DNA of 64,000 nucleotides from Epiperipatus broadwayi (taxonomy: Eukaryota; Onychophora; Udeonychophora; Euonychophora; Peripatidae). The stretch covers positions 1 through 64,000 of the forward strand of contig JAQFVV010013374.1 of NCBI GenBank assembly GCA_028023455.1. Direction: 5' to 3'. The notes beneath the pieces were generated by a model, which searched no databases, was not told the DNA's origin, and saw only the letters and a program-made list of their open reading frames with translations. Shown piece by piece: positions 23,641-35,299 of this stretch. Position 1 is the first letter of the stretch; every line of letters begins with the position of its first letter. The position numbers were made by a program, and so were the translations under genes.

Positions 23641-24173
23641 CAAGAGTAAAAATTTATTCCAAAATATTTAAGAGGAAAAAAATTAATGTTACAGATTTGA
23701 AGTCAAGATTAAAAGTTTTGTTTAATTTTGTTGTAAGAATGAAGCATAGATTACCTCAGGGCAAATTAATGCGTCATAAGTTTTACTAGTTTAAAATAAT
23801 AATAATAAAAAACAATTTGAAGGGGGATAAATTAAACTAAATTTAAAAAAGAGAAAGCTATGTCATTACTCTTAGAAGTGTACTAAGTTTAAAAAGAAAA
23901 ATAGAAAAACAATTAAAGGGGGAAGGGAGAGATTTAACTAAGTAAAGGTTTAAAATTGAAAAATTAAGATCTGTTACATGAAAATAAAAAATGCTCTCTT
24001 TTTGTTTATTTTAAAAAAATAAAAATGTATGTGTGTCAAATTTAATTATGTACAGAAGTCAGAATGTATATGTGCATAAATAAAGAGTTGATTTAAAAAT
24101 ACATTAAAATGTATATATATATGTGTGTGCATATAAAAGTAAGATTGAAAAAAAAAATAAAGTTTTTTTTCCA
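23641..24173. other. A-rich DNA, no gene seen
   Basis: Purine-rich, low-complexity sequence with no supported feature. Confidence 0.6.
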
Positions 24174-25156
24174 TGTATCATATGTCAGATAAATTCTTTT
24201 TTTTCTCCAGTATATATGTTAATACTTATATATAATTTGCTATTAATAAAGTTTTTTTATTAAAATAACACTTTATATGGAATAAATGTTAAGTTGTGAT
24301 AATTACCGAGTCTAACTAATATATGAACTATGTTCAATACAATTACTTAGAAAAAATGTCTCTTATTACATTTTAGATACTTTTATATGATCTTTCAGAA
24401 TGTGTAACAAAAAAAAATTCACATTCCGTTATTATTGTTTTAGGCAAATAAAACCATGGTTGTGGACGAATTTTAATGACTTTTTTTGCTTGTGTTGGTA
24501 ATGTTATATGATTTTCTATTTTATTTTATGATTATTAGTCATCAGTAGGCCGTATTTAGTGAATGAAAATGTTTTTGTTTATTAGAAAAATAAGATCTTT
24601 ACTGATTTAAATTTCATTCTTCTTGTTTACTTGTGTCTAAATTTCAATATACATTACATTTTTGTGACATAAAGGCAAGAAGTTAATCTCTTGTTTATGC
24701 TACATTATTCAGATTTGCGTTTGTTTCACACGAGTGCACTATTAATGTCTGTTAATAGTAATATTTTTGATATGAATTTTAGCTAGCAGAATGCACTTGG
24801 TTCTATTTAATATATACATAATCCCATTAATTTTAATAATTGATAAAATAATAATAATCTTTATTGTTGGAAACATCCTAATGTTTATTTAAATTAAATT
24901 CTCTAAGTCTGATTGTGTTCTTAATAATATTTGCCTAAAACAATAATAATGGAATGTGAATTTTTTTTGTTACACATTCTGAAAGATCATATAGAAGTAT
25001 CTAAAATGTAATAAGAGACATTTTTTCTAAGTAATTGTATTGAACATAGTTCATATATTAGTTAGACTTGGTAATTATCACAACTTAACATTTATTCCAT
25101 ATAAAGTGTTATTTTAATAAAATAAACTTTATTAATAACAAATTATATATAAGTAT

Positions 25157-27731
25157 TGTAACGGTCAGAAAATGTGTGACTCGTAAACATAGTGCAGAAT
25201 TCGACCACCATACAGAACAGCAGCACCATCGAGTAGCGAAGCCACCCATGGTACTGAGTTCGAACATAGTTTATCGGTTCCACAATACAATCCACGAAAC
25301 AACGCACCTGATGTGACATTAGTAAATATTTCCTTAGGCACGGTGGTCAGGGATATGCAAGAGACTCATGATTTTATTCTCGAGTTAGCCAATAATCAAA
25401 CTAATATTAATTAAACATTCATATTTACATAATCGAGGAAATATTATATAGAATGGGTATCGAATAAATGAAACGTAACTGCAGACGTATAGTTTAAAAT
25501 TATTTATTAATACATTTTAATAAAATCATTTACTAATAATATTTTAGGGATTCAAAGCTTCAGTAGCGGAATTTGCGACATGATTATATTTTAAAGAATA
25601 CATTTATTTATTTAGACATTATTTTATATTGAGGATTTCAGTAGCGGTATTTCCGATACTGAAATGTTTACAAAAGGAATACATTTATTTGAAGGCGTAA
25701 TCTAGCTACCTAAAATTCTCGAGTGAGTATTTCTAATGCATGCCTGGAGGGATTTATACCTTTGCAATGCAAGAGTCTAAAGTATGGGTTATAAGAGTAA
25801 TGGCAGACATATATTTATTTAATTAAAATATTTATTTATAACTAAGGGCAAACATTTATTTGAGAGTGAATTATGAAGATAATGCAGAGGCGGAGTGATA
25901 TATAGAATAATAGAATTGAGCAAAGGAACACGTGGTACGCTTTAGAAAGGCGATATGGAATGGCAGTATATCGAAACTGCAAGGCCGCGAATGGGTTTAT
26001 AAGAATGTCGGACTGGTCTCTGCCGCGGCCCGACGAAGTAAGGTGTCACATAAGCATAACCAGGGACAAGCGGTACGTGGCGCAATTTGCCGGCTGGCTG
26101 CATGACATTGTCAAATCCTACGGGAGCACCCATTAAGCCCGCTTGTGTAGGACGACTGGGGTTAATTTCAACCCTGAAGAATCCGGAAATTTCACGGCGG
26201 AATGGGTCATCGCATCTCTAAAACGTAACACATGTATACTGTATAAACGGTTATGATGAGATTTAAATAGATTTCTGACTTGGCCCTACATTACCAACAT
26301 TTACTCAAGAACTCTGGCGACTCTCAAAGAAATGGGATTTTCTAGAATTATTCATTAAATTTAATAAATACAAAATATATATAAACTGGGAGTTATTACA
26401 ACTAATATGCCAGCCATTTGCGAAGTAGTAGACCCTGCATTACAATAAATGATGCACTGAATGCGTGTCGATTTATATGAAAGTGAAGTTATTAAGGAAA
26501 GTAAATATTAATGAAAATTTGACACGCATTCTTTGTTTCAAGCGATCATAGATTTACTTTGAAAATTGAGACAATTATGAGCATGCAATAATTAAATAAT
26601 AACTATAGATAAACATGTTGATTATAGAAATACGCACCCACGAAAGATAGAGTGAGGTAAGCTAGATTATTAGAGAAATTTACACATTAAATTAATTATT
26701 CAATTTTAGTTATACAAATGATAGTTTTTACATTTTATAATTTAGATAAGTATTATGAAGAAGAGCTATAGCATATTATTAGAGTACTCTAGAGTTTGAA
26801 CACAGACAGGTACCTGTTTTATAAGAAGTTTTCTGATTCCATTAATTTAGCAGCAAAAAGTTCACGAGTGGCAAGTCTTTCTTGTATTTAGATATTTCAT
26901 TTAATTTCATGGCAGCAGCAGCTTTTTCATTTATTTCAGGCAGCAGATCTTCATGGTGAATTTATGATGGGCAATGGAAAGTTCAGCATCCGATAGGCCA
27001 TCTCCCGATGGAGAATAATCTAGGTGCTTTACTCGGTCATACCTTGGCAGGAACAAATTATTTTTATATTTTTGGAGACTCTCAGTGATCGAGAGCAAAG
27101 CTAAAGTTTAAGTGAATGTCTCCAGCAAGTCTAAGATGGCCTCTTTTCTTATCTTGATCTTTCACATTTTTGTTAAGATATTTTTAGGTTCTATTTAATC
27201 TGCCCTGAGGATAATCAATGCATTTAGTTGGTTTTTTTAATTAAAGAAAGCTGCCATTCTATTGTTTACATTTTACATTTACTAATTACATTTTGGGGAA
27301 TTTTTCTTTAATTAATCTATTATCTATCACTGACCGATGCTTTTAAATTTCAAAAACAAAAAGGGAACATAAGATTATTTTAACTTTTAATTAAATATTA
27401 CATCAGATATTTTTAGAATTATTATTAAACGAAATTTAAACAAAGCAATAAATACGAACTTTATAATCCAAAATAAATGATTAAAATTATACAAAATTAT
27501 ATAACTAAAAGAAATCTAAATTATATTATTTTATCCCTATTTATTGCGTTTAATTTGAGATCGAAATGTGTGCGTGTTTATGCTGAATTCTACATATATT
27601 TATACATTTTTAATATTGCTACACACACAATTCGATACCAAAAAGTTTAAATTTGGGCGGGATAGACCGGTCAGTGAGAGACGACAGAAAAAGGTGAAAC
27701 TTAAGATTCGAATACGAATCTTACTGTTTCA
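25157..27731 (-). repeat. 3' LTR (2575 bp)
   Basis: In element orientation it starts TGAAACAGTAAG and ends CTGACCGTTACA. It includes a segment of about 59 bp (about 26705-26763) that is missing from the other LTR. A locally GC-richer patch at about 25930-26225 stands out from the AT-rich surroundings. Confidence 0.85.
25942..26133 (-). other. Small ORF in the LTR GC-rich patch, present in both LTRs
   Basis: A 63-codon ORF in sense orientation is kept in both LTRs (also 30445-30636) with only two or three replacements. No domain is recognised. Since the LTRs are only slightly diverged, retention alone does not show that it is translated. It may simply mark the region near a promoter or R segment. 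Confidence 0.25.
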
Positions 27732-28199
27732 TTTCCCCGTACTTCCCGTGAACAATTAAGGAAGAACAAAGGAGGCAAGAAAGAGAAAAAAATTTTACAT
27801 TATATAATTTAAAGATGAAAACATTATTATTGTTTTTACAGATATATTGAAATATAGAAAGCAGAGATTACATGAAGCAACGAACAATTTATATACCCGG
27901 ATCTAGAATTTATAGTTGAATTAAAATGGCCTAATTTGGCCGTGTCTGGTTAAAATCATAGAAATAATTAGTTAAACTGAATATATATATAAAACAAAAC
28001 TCTTAGAATAGGATTAGTTAGTATAATATAAAAAAAATTTTTTTTATTAGTAATAGTAATTAAAACAACAATATATATAATAAAATTTCTATTAAAAACC
28101 CTATTTGACTAAAGTACAATCCATTCAACCAAGTTCATTATATCAAGTTCATTTTAATATTTTCATATACGTTTAATCCGTCCTAATAGTCTAATATTT

Positions 28200-28991
28200 T
28201 TACAACCCCAGGTCCGGTGGATAATACCTACATGGTTTGAGATTACGGGCATTGTATGTCCCTTTTATGGTATCTCCATCTTTTAATAAATATGCATTTG
28301 GGCCACATGTGCGATCAATTATAAAGGGTCCCTGGTACAAAGGAAAGAACTTTTTATATACTCTTTTATCTCGGTTACTTTGTTGAGAGTTCCGTACCCA
28401 AACATAATTCCCGACCTGGAAATGTTGGTTTCTCCGATCTGCTCGTTTTTTCCATTCTGCCCTTTCTGTAAAGCGGTGGTGTGCCTTGCATCTGTCAGTT
28501 TCAATATTGATTTCACATTTTTTCATGGGTAATGGCATTTTGATCAGTAATGAGTCCACTTTACCAAAATGCAAACGTGTTGGTGTCATGCCAGTGTCCA
28601 CCTTTGTCTCTTCTTTAATGCTTTCACTCAATGGTTCTTGTGGGCCTTCATCTATTGGAATAAGGTCTATTTGCTCATCTACTATCATAGGTTTGTCAAG
28701 TATTTCTAATTCCCTTTCCTTTTCCATATCTTTAATCTCGTCTTCCTTTTTACTAGCTGGGGATATTCCATAATGTTCGTTGATCATTTCAAGATATATC
28801 AACATTTCCCTATCAATTTTCTGATGCTCCCTGACTCGTATCTCCTCCTCCTCCTGACTTGTTTTGGGTTCTTCATATCTTCTTCTCGCTTCCTCACGTA
28901 TTTTCCTCCATTCTTCTTTACTCTCTCTAAATATTTCAAGTAACCTTAGACTGAAGTTTATTGATGCTATTCTATCATTTTCTGCTTCCAT
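28200..28991 (-). CDS. 263-aa fusion ORF: coiled-coil head joined to integrase C-terminus
   Basis: The only long intact ORF in the window. Residues 1-130 are highly charged (Glu/Lys/Arg) and probably coiled-coil, with an acidic, Pro-containing stretch at about 100-130, and look like a gag N-terminus. Residues 133-144 (TGMTPTRLHFGK) match the segment after the catalytic Glu in gypsy integrases (usual form TGxxPFxLxFG). Residues 193-255 match the GPY/F module: VGNYVWVRN at 193-201, GPF at 221-223, NAYLL at 232-236, and a Leu-Lys-Pro end. The integrase zinc finger and catalytic core are absent. The likely origin is an in-frame deletion of most of gag-pol. The ORF lies alone between the LTRs, about 670 nt downstream of the 5' LTR. 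Whether it is expressed is unknown. Confidence 0.75.
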   Translation of the reverse strand: MEAENDRIASINFSLRLLEIFRESKEEWRKIREEARRRYEEPKTSQEEEEIRVREHQKIDREMLIYLEMINEHYGISPASKKEDEIKDMEKERELEILDKPMIVDEQIDLIPIDEGPQEPLSESIKEETKVDTGMTPTRLHFGKVDSLLIKMPLPMKKCEINIETDRCKAHHRFTERAEWKKRADRRNQHFQVGNYVWVRNSQQSNRDKRVYKKFFPLYQGPFIIDRTCGPNAYLLKDGDTIKGTYNARNLKPCRYYPPDLGL

Positions 28992-29618
28992 TTTTCTTAA
29001 TATTATTTATTTATTTTATACTACTAGCATTTGACTACTCCCCACCGGTATATTGGCCCTATAACACTCTTTTGCTGCCCTCACCTACTCTACATTGCCC
29101 TATCTCTATATTGCTGCGTTTAACATATTTTACATATATATTATAGCGAACTACTGGTTACGCGTATAATAAGCTACTGCTGTCTATGATATATATATTT
29201 GTACTTTAACAAAATATTTACTATTAACATATATAACAAGCTTCTGCTGTCTATGCTATATATATAACAGTGTTTTAATAAATTATTCAATGCTACCTGC
29301 TTTCTCATTTATCGACTGATTACTTTTTTTTTCTTGACATATATGTATAAAGCAAAATATTTCATTAGATCCGAGTATTTTCATTCCTACTTAAATTACA
29401 CACACATCCCTGCTTTCCTTAAATTTGTTATTACGTCTGTTGTCCTTTCATTCACTCGACCCACATTATTTCACTTGATTTACTTTTTTTCATTATTTTT
29501 AACAAAACAAAATCGTATATATATAGAATAATTAGCTAACTCGAGTAACGAACGCTAAAAGAAATTTATATGCGTTATATTTTGCTCAGGGTATATATGG
29601 GTTTTTTGTATCGAAAGC

Positions 29619-29637
29619 TCCACGTTGGAAAGCGCCA
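29619..29637 (-). promoter_or_regulatory. Primer-binding-site-like sequence
   Basis: On the minus strand TGGCGCTTTCCAACGTGGA lies about 24 nt inside the 5' LTR. It resembles the TGGCGCCCAACGTGGG-type sites complementary to tRNA 3' ends but carries a few extra bases. A similar site is at 49387-49404 in the 46-53 kb element. The distance from the LTR is larger than usual. Confidence 0.45.
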
Positions 29638-29661
29638 AATTCTAAAAAAAAAATTTAACTA

Positions 29662-32173
29662 TGTAACGGTCAGAAAACATGTGACTTGTAAACATAGTGC
29701 AGAATTCGACCACCATACAGAACAGCAGCACCATCGAGTAGTGAAGCCACCCATGGTACTGAGTTCGAACATAGTTTATCGGTTCCACAATACAATCCAT
29801 GAAACAACGCACCTGATGCGACATTAGTAAATATTTTCTTAGGCACAGTGGTCAGGGATATGCAAGAGACTCATGATTTTATTTTCGAGTTAGCCAATAA
29901 CCAAACTAATATTAATTAAACATTCATATTTACATAATCGAGGAAATATTATAAGAATGGGTATCGAATAAATGAAATGTAACTGCAGACGTATAGTTTA
30001 AAATTATTCATTAATACATTTTAATAAAATCATTTACTAATAATATTTAGGGATTCAAAGCTTCAGTAGCGGAATTTGCAACATGATTATATTTTAAAGA
30101 ATACATTTATTTATTTAGACATTATTTTATATTGAGGATTTCAGTAGCGGTATTTCCGATACTGAAATGTTTACAAAAGGAATACATTTATTTGAAGGCA
30201 TAATCTAGCTACCTAAAATTCTCGAGTGAGTATTTCTAATGCATGCATGGAGGGATTTATACCTTTGCAATGCAAGAGTCTAAAGTATGGGTTATAAGAG
30301 TAATGGCAGACATATATTTATTTAATTAAAATATTTATTTATAACTAAGGGCAAACATTTATTTGAGAGTGAATTATGAAGATAATGCAGAGGTGGAGTG
30401 ATATATAGAATAATAGAATTGAGCAAAGGAACACGTGGTACGCTTTAGAAAGGCGATATGGAATGGCAGTATATCGAAACTGCAAGGCCGCGAATGGGTT
30501 TATAAGAATGTCGGACTGGTCTCTGCCACGGCCCGACGAAGTAAGGTGTCACATAAGCATAACCAGGGACAAGCGGTACGTGGCGCAATTTGCCGGCTGG
30601 CTGCATGACATTGTCAAATCCTACAGGAGCATCCATTAAGCCCGCTTGTGTAGGACGACTGGGGTTAATTTCAACCCTGAAGAATCCGGAAATTTCACGG
30701 CGGAATGAGTCATCGCGTCTCTAAAACGTAACACATGTATACTGTATAAACGGTTATGATGAGATTTAAATAGATTTCTGACTTGGCCCTACATTACCAA
30801 CATTTACTCAAGAACTCTGGTGACTCTCAAAGAAATGGGATTTTCTAGAATTATTCATTAAATTTAATAAATACAAAATATATATAAACTGGGAGTTATT
30901 ACAACTAATATGCCAGCCATTTGCGAAATAGTAGACCCTGCATTACAATAAATGATGCACTGAATGCGTGTCGATTTATATGAAAGTGAAGTTATTAAGG
31001 AAAGTAAATATTAATGAAAATTTGACACGCATTCTTTGTTTCAAGCGATCATAGATTTACTTTGAAAATTGAGACAATTATGAGCATGCAATAATTAAAT
31101 AACTATAGATAAACATGTTGATTATAGAAATATGCACCCAAGAAAGATAGAGTGAGGTAAGCTAGATTATTAGAGAAATTTACACATTAAATTAATTATT
31201 CAAGAGCTATAGCATATTATTAGAGTACTCTAGAGTTTGAACACAGACAGGTACCTGTTTTATAAGAAGTTTTCTGATTCCATTAATTTAGCAGCAAAAA
31301 GTTCACGAGTGGCAAGTCTTTCTTGTATTTAGATATTTCATTTAATTTCATGGCAGCAGCAGCCTTTTCATTTATTTCAGGCAGCAGATCTTCATGGTGA
31401 ATTTATGACAGGCAATGGAAAGTTCAGCATCCGATAGGCCATCTCCCGATGGAGAATAATCTAGGTGCTTTACTCGGTCATACCTTGGCAGGAACAAATT
31501 ATTTTTATATTTTTGGAGACTCTCAGTGATCGAGAGCAAAGCTAAAGTTTAAATGAATGTCTCCAGCAAGTCTAAAATGGCCTCTTTTCTTATCTTGATC
31601 TTTCACATTTTTGTTAAGATATTTTTAGGTTCTACTTAATTTGCCCTGAGGATAATCAATGCATTTAGTTGGTTTTTTTAAATTAAAGAAAGCTGCCGTT
31701 CTATTGTTTACATTTTACATTTCCTAATTACATTTTGGGGAATTTTTCTTTAATTAATCTATTATCTATCACTGACCGATGCTTTTAAATTTCAAAAACA
31801 AAAAGGGAACATAAGATTATTTTAACTTTTAATTAAATATTACATCAGATATTTTTAGAATTATTATTAAATGAAATTTAAACAAAGCAATAAATACGAA
31901 CTTTATAATCCAAAATAAATGATTAAAATTATACAAAATTATATAACTAAAAGAAATCTAAATTATATTATTTTATCCCTATTTATTGCGTTTAATTTGA
32001 GATCGAAATGTGTGCGTGTTTATGCTGAATTCTACATATATTTATACATTTCTAAGATTGCTACACACACAATTCGATACCAAAAAGTTTAAATTTGGGC
32101 GGGATAGACCGGTCAGTGAGAGATGACAGAAAAAGGTGAAACTTAAGATTTGAATACGAATCTTACTGTTTCA
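29662..32173 (-). repeat. 5' LTR (2512 bp)
   Basis: Partner of 25157-27731. Differences by eye are few, of the order of one to two percent plus the roughly 59-bp deletion near 31202, and most are CG against TG or CA. Confidence 0.85.
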
Positions 32174-32224
32174 GTATTAACATATATATTGGAGAAAAAA
32201 AAGAATTTATCTGACATATGATAC

Positions 32225-32900
32225 AAAACTTATAAAAATATAATTAATACAACTAATATTAGAGGGCAGATGAAAATAATTCAGTTTTGTGTAGCAAATG
32301 TATAATTTTTATGCTCTATATCATTCTAAAGTAATATACAACTAAGAAGAATATTCTTCTGCCAAATTGTGCTCATAATATTTTTAGTAAAACATTTTAT
32401 AACATATAAATATATATTGCATCATACTTTATTATTATTTTAATAACATTGTGCATTTTATTGTCAAAAATTACAGAGCAGCAAGTAAGTTACATTGTTC
32501 TAAGAGTATGTATAATTACTATGGCATTATAAAAGTAAAAGTTTTTAATATTTTTCTCCAACAATTGTTTAAGATTCATTATTTGTTTATGAAATACAAA
32601 GTGTCATAAGGGTAAGAAATATGAATAGGTGCAAAAAATGTGTATTGAATCTTCAGGATGATTAATGCACAAAGCATATATGGGGCATGAATTTAATTTA
32701 AAATGATTAATGAGGAAGATTTTTGTAGGTGCTGTGCCAAGTAATAAATTAATGAAAAAAATCAAAAATAATTAAGGAACACACATATTTTGAAATCTTA
32801 TTAAAGTTCTGAAAATTGGGAGGAGTTATCATAGATGGCTTTTAGGATATTTAAAAATTTAAATCTTTAAATGAAACATCTACTAAAGGTTTGCTATTAT
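32225..32900. other. AT-rich DNA, no gene seen
   Basis: No supported feature. Confidence 0.5.
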
Positions 32901-32959
32901 AATTATCCAACAGATCTGCATGCTCAGTAGTATGATTAGTAAAATATGGAAGCAGAATG

Positions 32960-33584
32960 AGCAATTTTATAGGTGGAGGAGTTGCTTGCAGGATTGGGCT
33001 AACTAAGGTTGTGATCTATATTTTAGCTCACTTATAGAAGACAATATTTAAGATCAACTTTACAATAAGATAAAAAAATATTTGCAATTGATAGAAAAGT
33101 GTTGATCTTGAGATATATGGTTTTGTGGTTAACATAAGACTTTTAACAATAGTTTGGAAGAGAAGCTTCCATGGACAATATAGTAAGCAATTATAACACA
33201 TAGAATAGCATTAATAATACAAATGTTTACTGTAGAATAAAACAATTTTGGGCTGAAGTCTTTTTATTTTTGTATTTAACTTGCTAATAACCAGATGATT
33301 TAAATAATGACTTGTGTTTTACATAAATTAATTGCAATTCCAAGAAAAGATAAGTATATACTTGTAAAGAATAAAGACATATTGTGTTCTGTAATCATCT
33401 ACCACATGAATAATTTACTTGTGTTGTAGATCTTGGTTATTATTTTTAATTTATTCAGAATATGAAGAATGAGAGGAATGTTCTTCAGAACTTTGAAGAT
33501 TATGAGAACATCATCAACAAAAGATGTCATCTTATAAATAATAATCCAAGCAACATTATGCACACTGCTGAATTTCTTTAAACA

Positions 33585-33683
<99 letters not shown>

Positions 33684-34330
33684 AATAGTAGTAATACAAA
33701 TGGGAAAATGTGAAAGGCAGTGCATATAATGTTCATGTTTGATAGATCTATTAGTAAGATAAATTTTTGGCAGAAATTATTATGTGTATGATTTTACAGA
33801 AGTTTTCTTAATGTTCTAAACAAGTATTCCCAGTTTACCAGATTAAAAGCAGCATTATAAATCAACTTGGTATCAATGTAATTTGTTAATTTATTTTCTT
33901 TTGCAAATACTATTGACTCATTGTGCTAAAGGGATAGCTTAAGATGTATGGAAGATTTTAATTGCATAATATGCTGAGAAAAGCTTAGAAAGGATAAGAT
34001 CATTTAATTGCTTAAAAATGATTTTTGCAAGCATCTTTGATCAACATTTGTCAGTGAAATGAGATACAGATTGTCCAATGAGGGATATAAAGCATTTGAT
34101 TTTTATTCAAAGGCTGAAAATTACATTAGTGAATAACTTTGGTATGTATTATTCATATGAACAAAGTTGAGTGTAATACTTATGTAGAATAGAAGTAATT
34201 ATATAATTTAGATGCTTTTAAATATTACCCAAAATATCATTTGCTACATAAGTGCATAATTTTCTTAAGAATTTTTTTTTATTGAGATATATTCATTTGG
34301 GGAAGGTTGTATATTATGATTAATAGAGAG
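32960..34330 (-). pseudogene. L1-like LINE reverse transcriptase remnant
   Basis: Minus-strand fragments occur in the correct order for an L1/Tx1-type ORF2. ISLTNVDQ (complement of about 34025-34078) corresponds to the PISL-NVD-K block. AAFNLVNWEYLFRTL (about 33801-33870) corresponds to the AFD-x-V-x-W block. A weak CLSHFPIC (about 33700-33730) sits where the GxRQGCPLSP block belongs. FVDDVLI (about 33500-33521) is the F/YxDD catalytic motif, followed by IPLILHILNKL. An (AT)n tract of 95 bp separates the last two blocks. Stops and frameshifts are many. The part below 33400 may be the C-terminal region (TTLVSPILQ-like), which is less certain. The endonuclease is not recognised, though the LINE may continue to about 35.1 kb. 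Confidence 0.65.
33587..33681. repeat. (AT)n microsatellite, 95 bp
   Basis: The longest pure AT tract in the window. It sits inside the LINE remnant between the GxRQGCPLSP-like and FxDD blocks. Confidence 0.97.
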
Positions 34331-35290
34331 TCGTCAATAATCAACTGTTTTAAAGTGTTTTAAGTAGTTAAGAAGTTTGATAGGAATACTAAAAGCATAA
34401 AAAGGAATTCACATTTCATAATTTACAGCAGTTTTTCTTAACATCACAAGATTAGAGATTACTTTTCTAAGCTAAAATATTATGTCATTTTGATTATAAA
34501 GAGAAGTTACTGTTTAGCTTCACTTTGCATTTTATAGGTAAGAAGTTTCACATCCTAGAATTGTGTTATAACTTGAAGAGTTAGAATGATAACATGTTAA
34601 TTGAGCAAAACAACAATTATTTAGAAACTGTTTTAATAGTGTTCATATTTCAATAGAAGAGAGGTCCTGCTGATGATAAACATAATTACTGGCAATTAGT
34701 ATGTTAGAGATATCATTGGTAGTTAATTTGAATTCTCTAAGAAATTGATGCTTAAATATAAATTTATAAATTGTTGGTTTACTTGAAAGAGTGCTTTGTG
34801 TGAGAGTTACACAATTATGAATAGAAAATGAAACAATAAAGAAATAGTTCCTCTTATATCCACTTACTCTGAAAGAGAAAATATAAATTGTTTCTATTTA
34901 TTTGTGTAGGACTTCATGATTGTTGGAATTCTCTTAGTATATAACCACAAAACTTTGGAGACTACTATTTTGATATATTGCACACATTTTAGAGCAAAGA
35001 AGGGTAGATGTAGACTTACACAAAGTATCATAGGAAAAGTGTAAATCAGGAAGGAGAAACATATATACATTTCATTGACTGGCAAGTGATTAGATTAAAA
35101 AAATTCTTATTGTCTTCTCATTGGTCATAATGTGAAAAAGCAAAAAAAACATAATAAATACTCTCCTCATTGCCCAAAGATACAAACCAACATAAGCAAA
35201 ATCTAACTATCATACCATGAATTTAATTGCTTTTATAATTACCTACCATCCATTATGAAACTAAAGCTTAATCAATGGGTCTTGCTACCA
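34331..35290. other. AT-rich, possible N-terminal LINE debris
   Basis: No endonuclease motif is recognised. The minus ORF 34894-35085 has no clear match. Confidence 0.35.
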
Positions 35291-35299
35291 CTACTTTCC

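Larger units (their letters stand above)
25157..32173 (-). mobile_element. LTR retrotransposon (Ty3/gypsy-like) with long LTRs, internally deleted
   Basis: Two direct LTRs of 2575 and 2512 bp bracket a 1930-bp interior. Orientation is minus, set by the integrase-like ORF, by a primer-site-like sequence beside the right LTR, and by a purine-rich tract (GGGAAGTACGGGGAAA, complement of 27732-27747) beside the left LTR. The target duplication is GTAT (25153-25156 and 32174-32177). The unsplit foldback arm shows the empty site AAGTATTAAC at about 24220. The short interior lacks capsid, protease, RT, RNase H and the integrase core, so the element cannot move by itself. Confidence 0.85.
24174..32224. 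mobile_element. Foldback element, right arm split by an LTR retrotransposon
   Basis: The left arm 24174-24450 is the reverse complement of a right arm made of 24929-25156 plus 32174-32224. The join lies exactly at the LTR element. The arms (about 277 nt) match closely, including TTATTCCATATAAAGTGTTA, ATTATCACAACTTAACAT and CATTATTATTGTTTTAGGC-type blocks. The spacer 24451-24928 is AT-rich with no ORF. It looks like a long-arm foldback or MITE of about 800 bp before the later insertion. Confidence 0.85.

Noticed and set aside
28319-28773. ORFs overlapping the integrase-tail ORF in other frames
   Set aside because: They are shadows of the 28200-28991 frame, which has the recognisable motifs.
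29570-29827. 85-codon plus ORF across the LTR edge
   Set aside because: It runs from the leader into the LTR in antisense, and the equivalent in the other LTR is not in a shared context.
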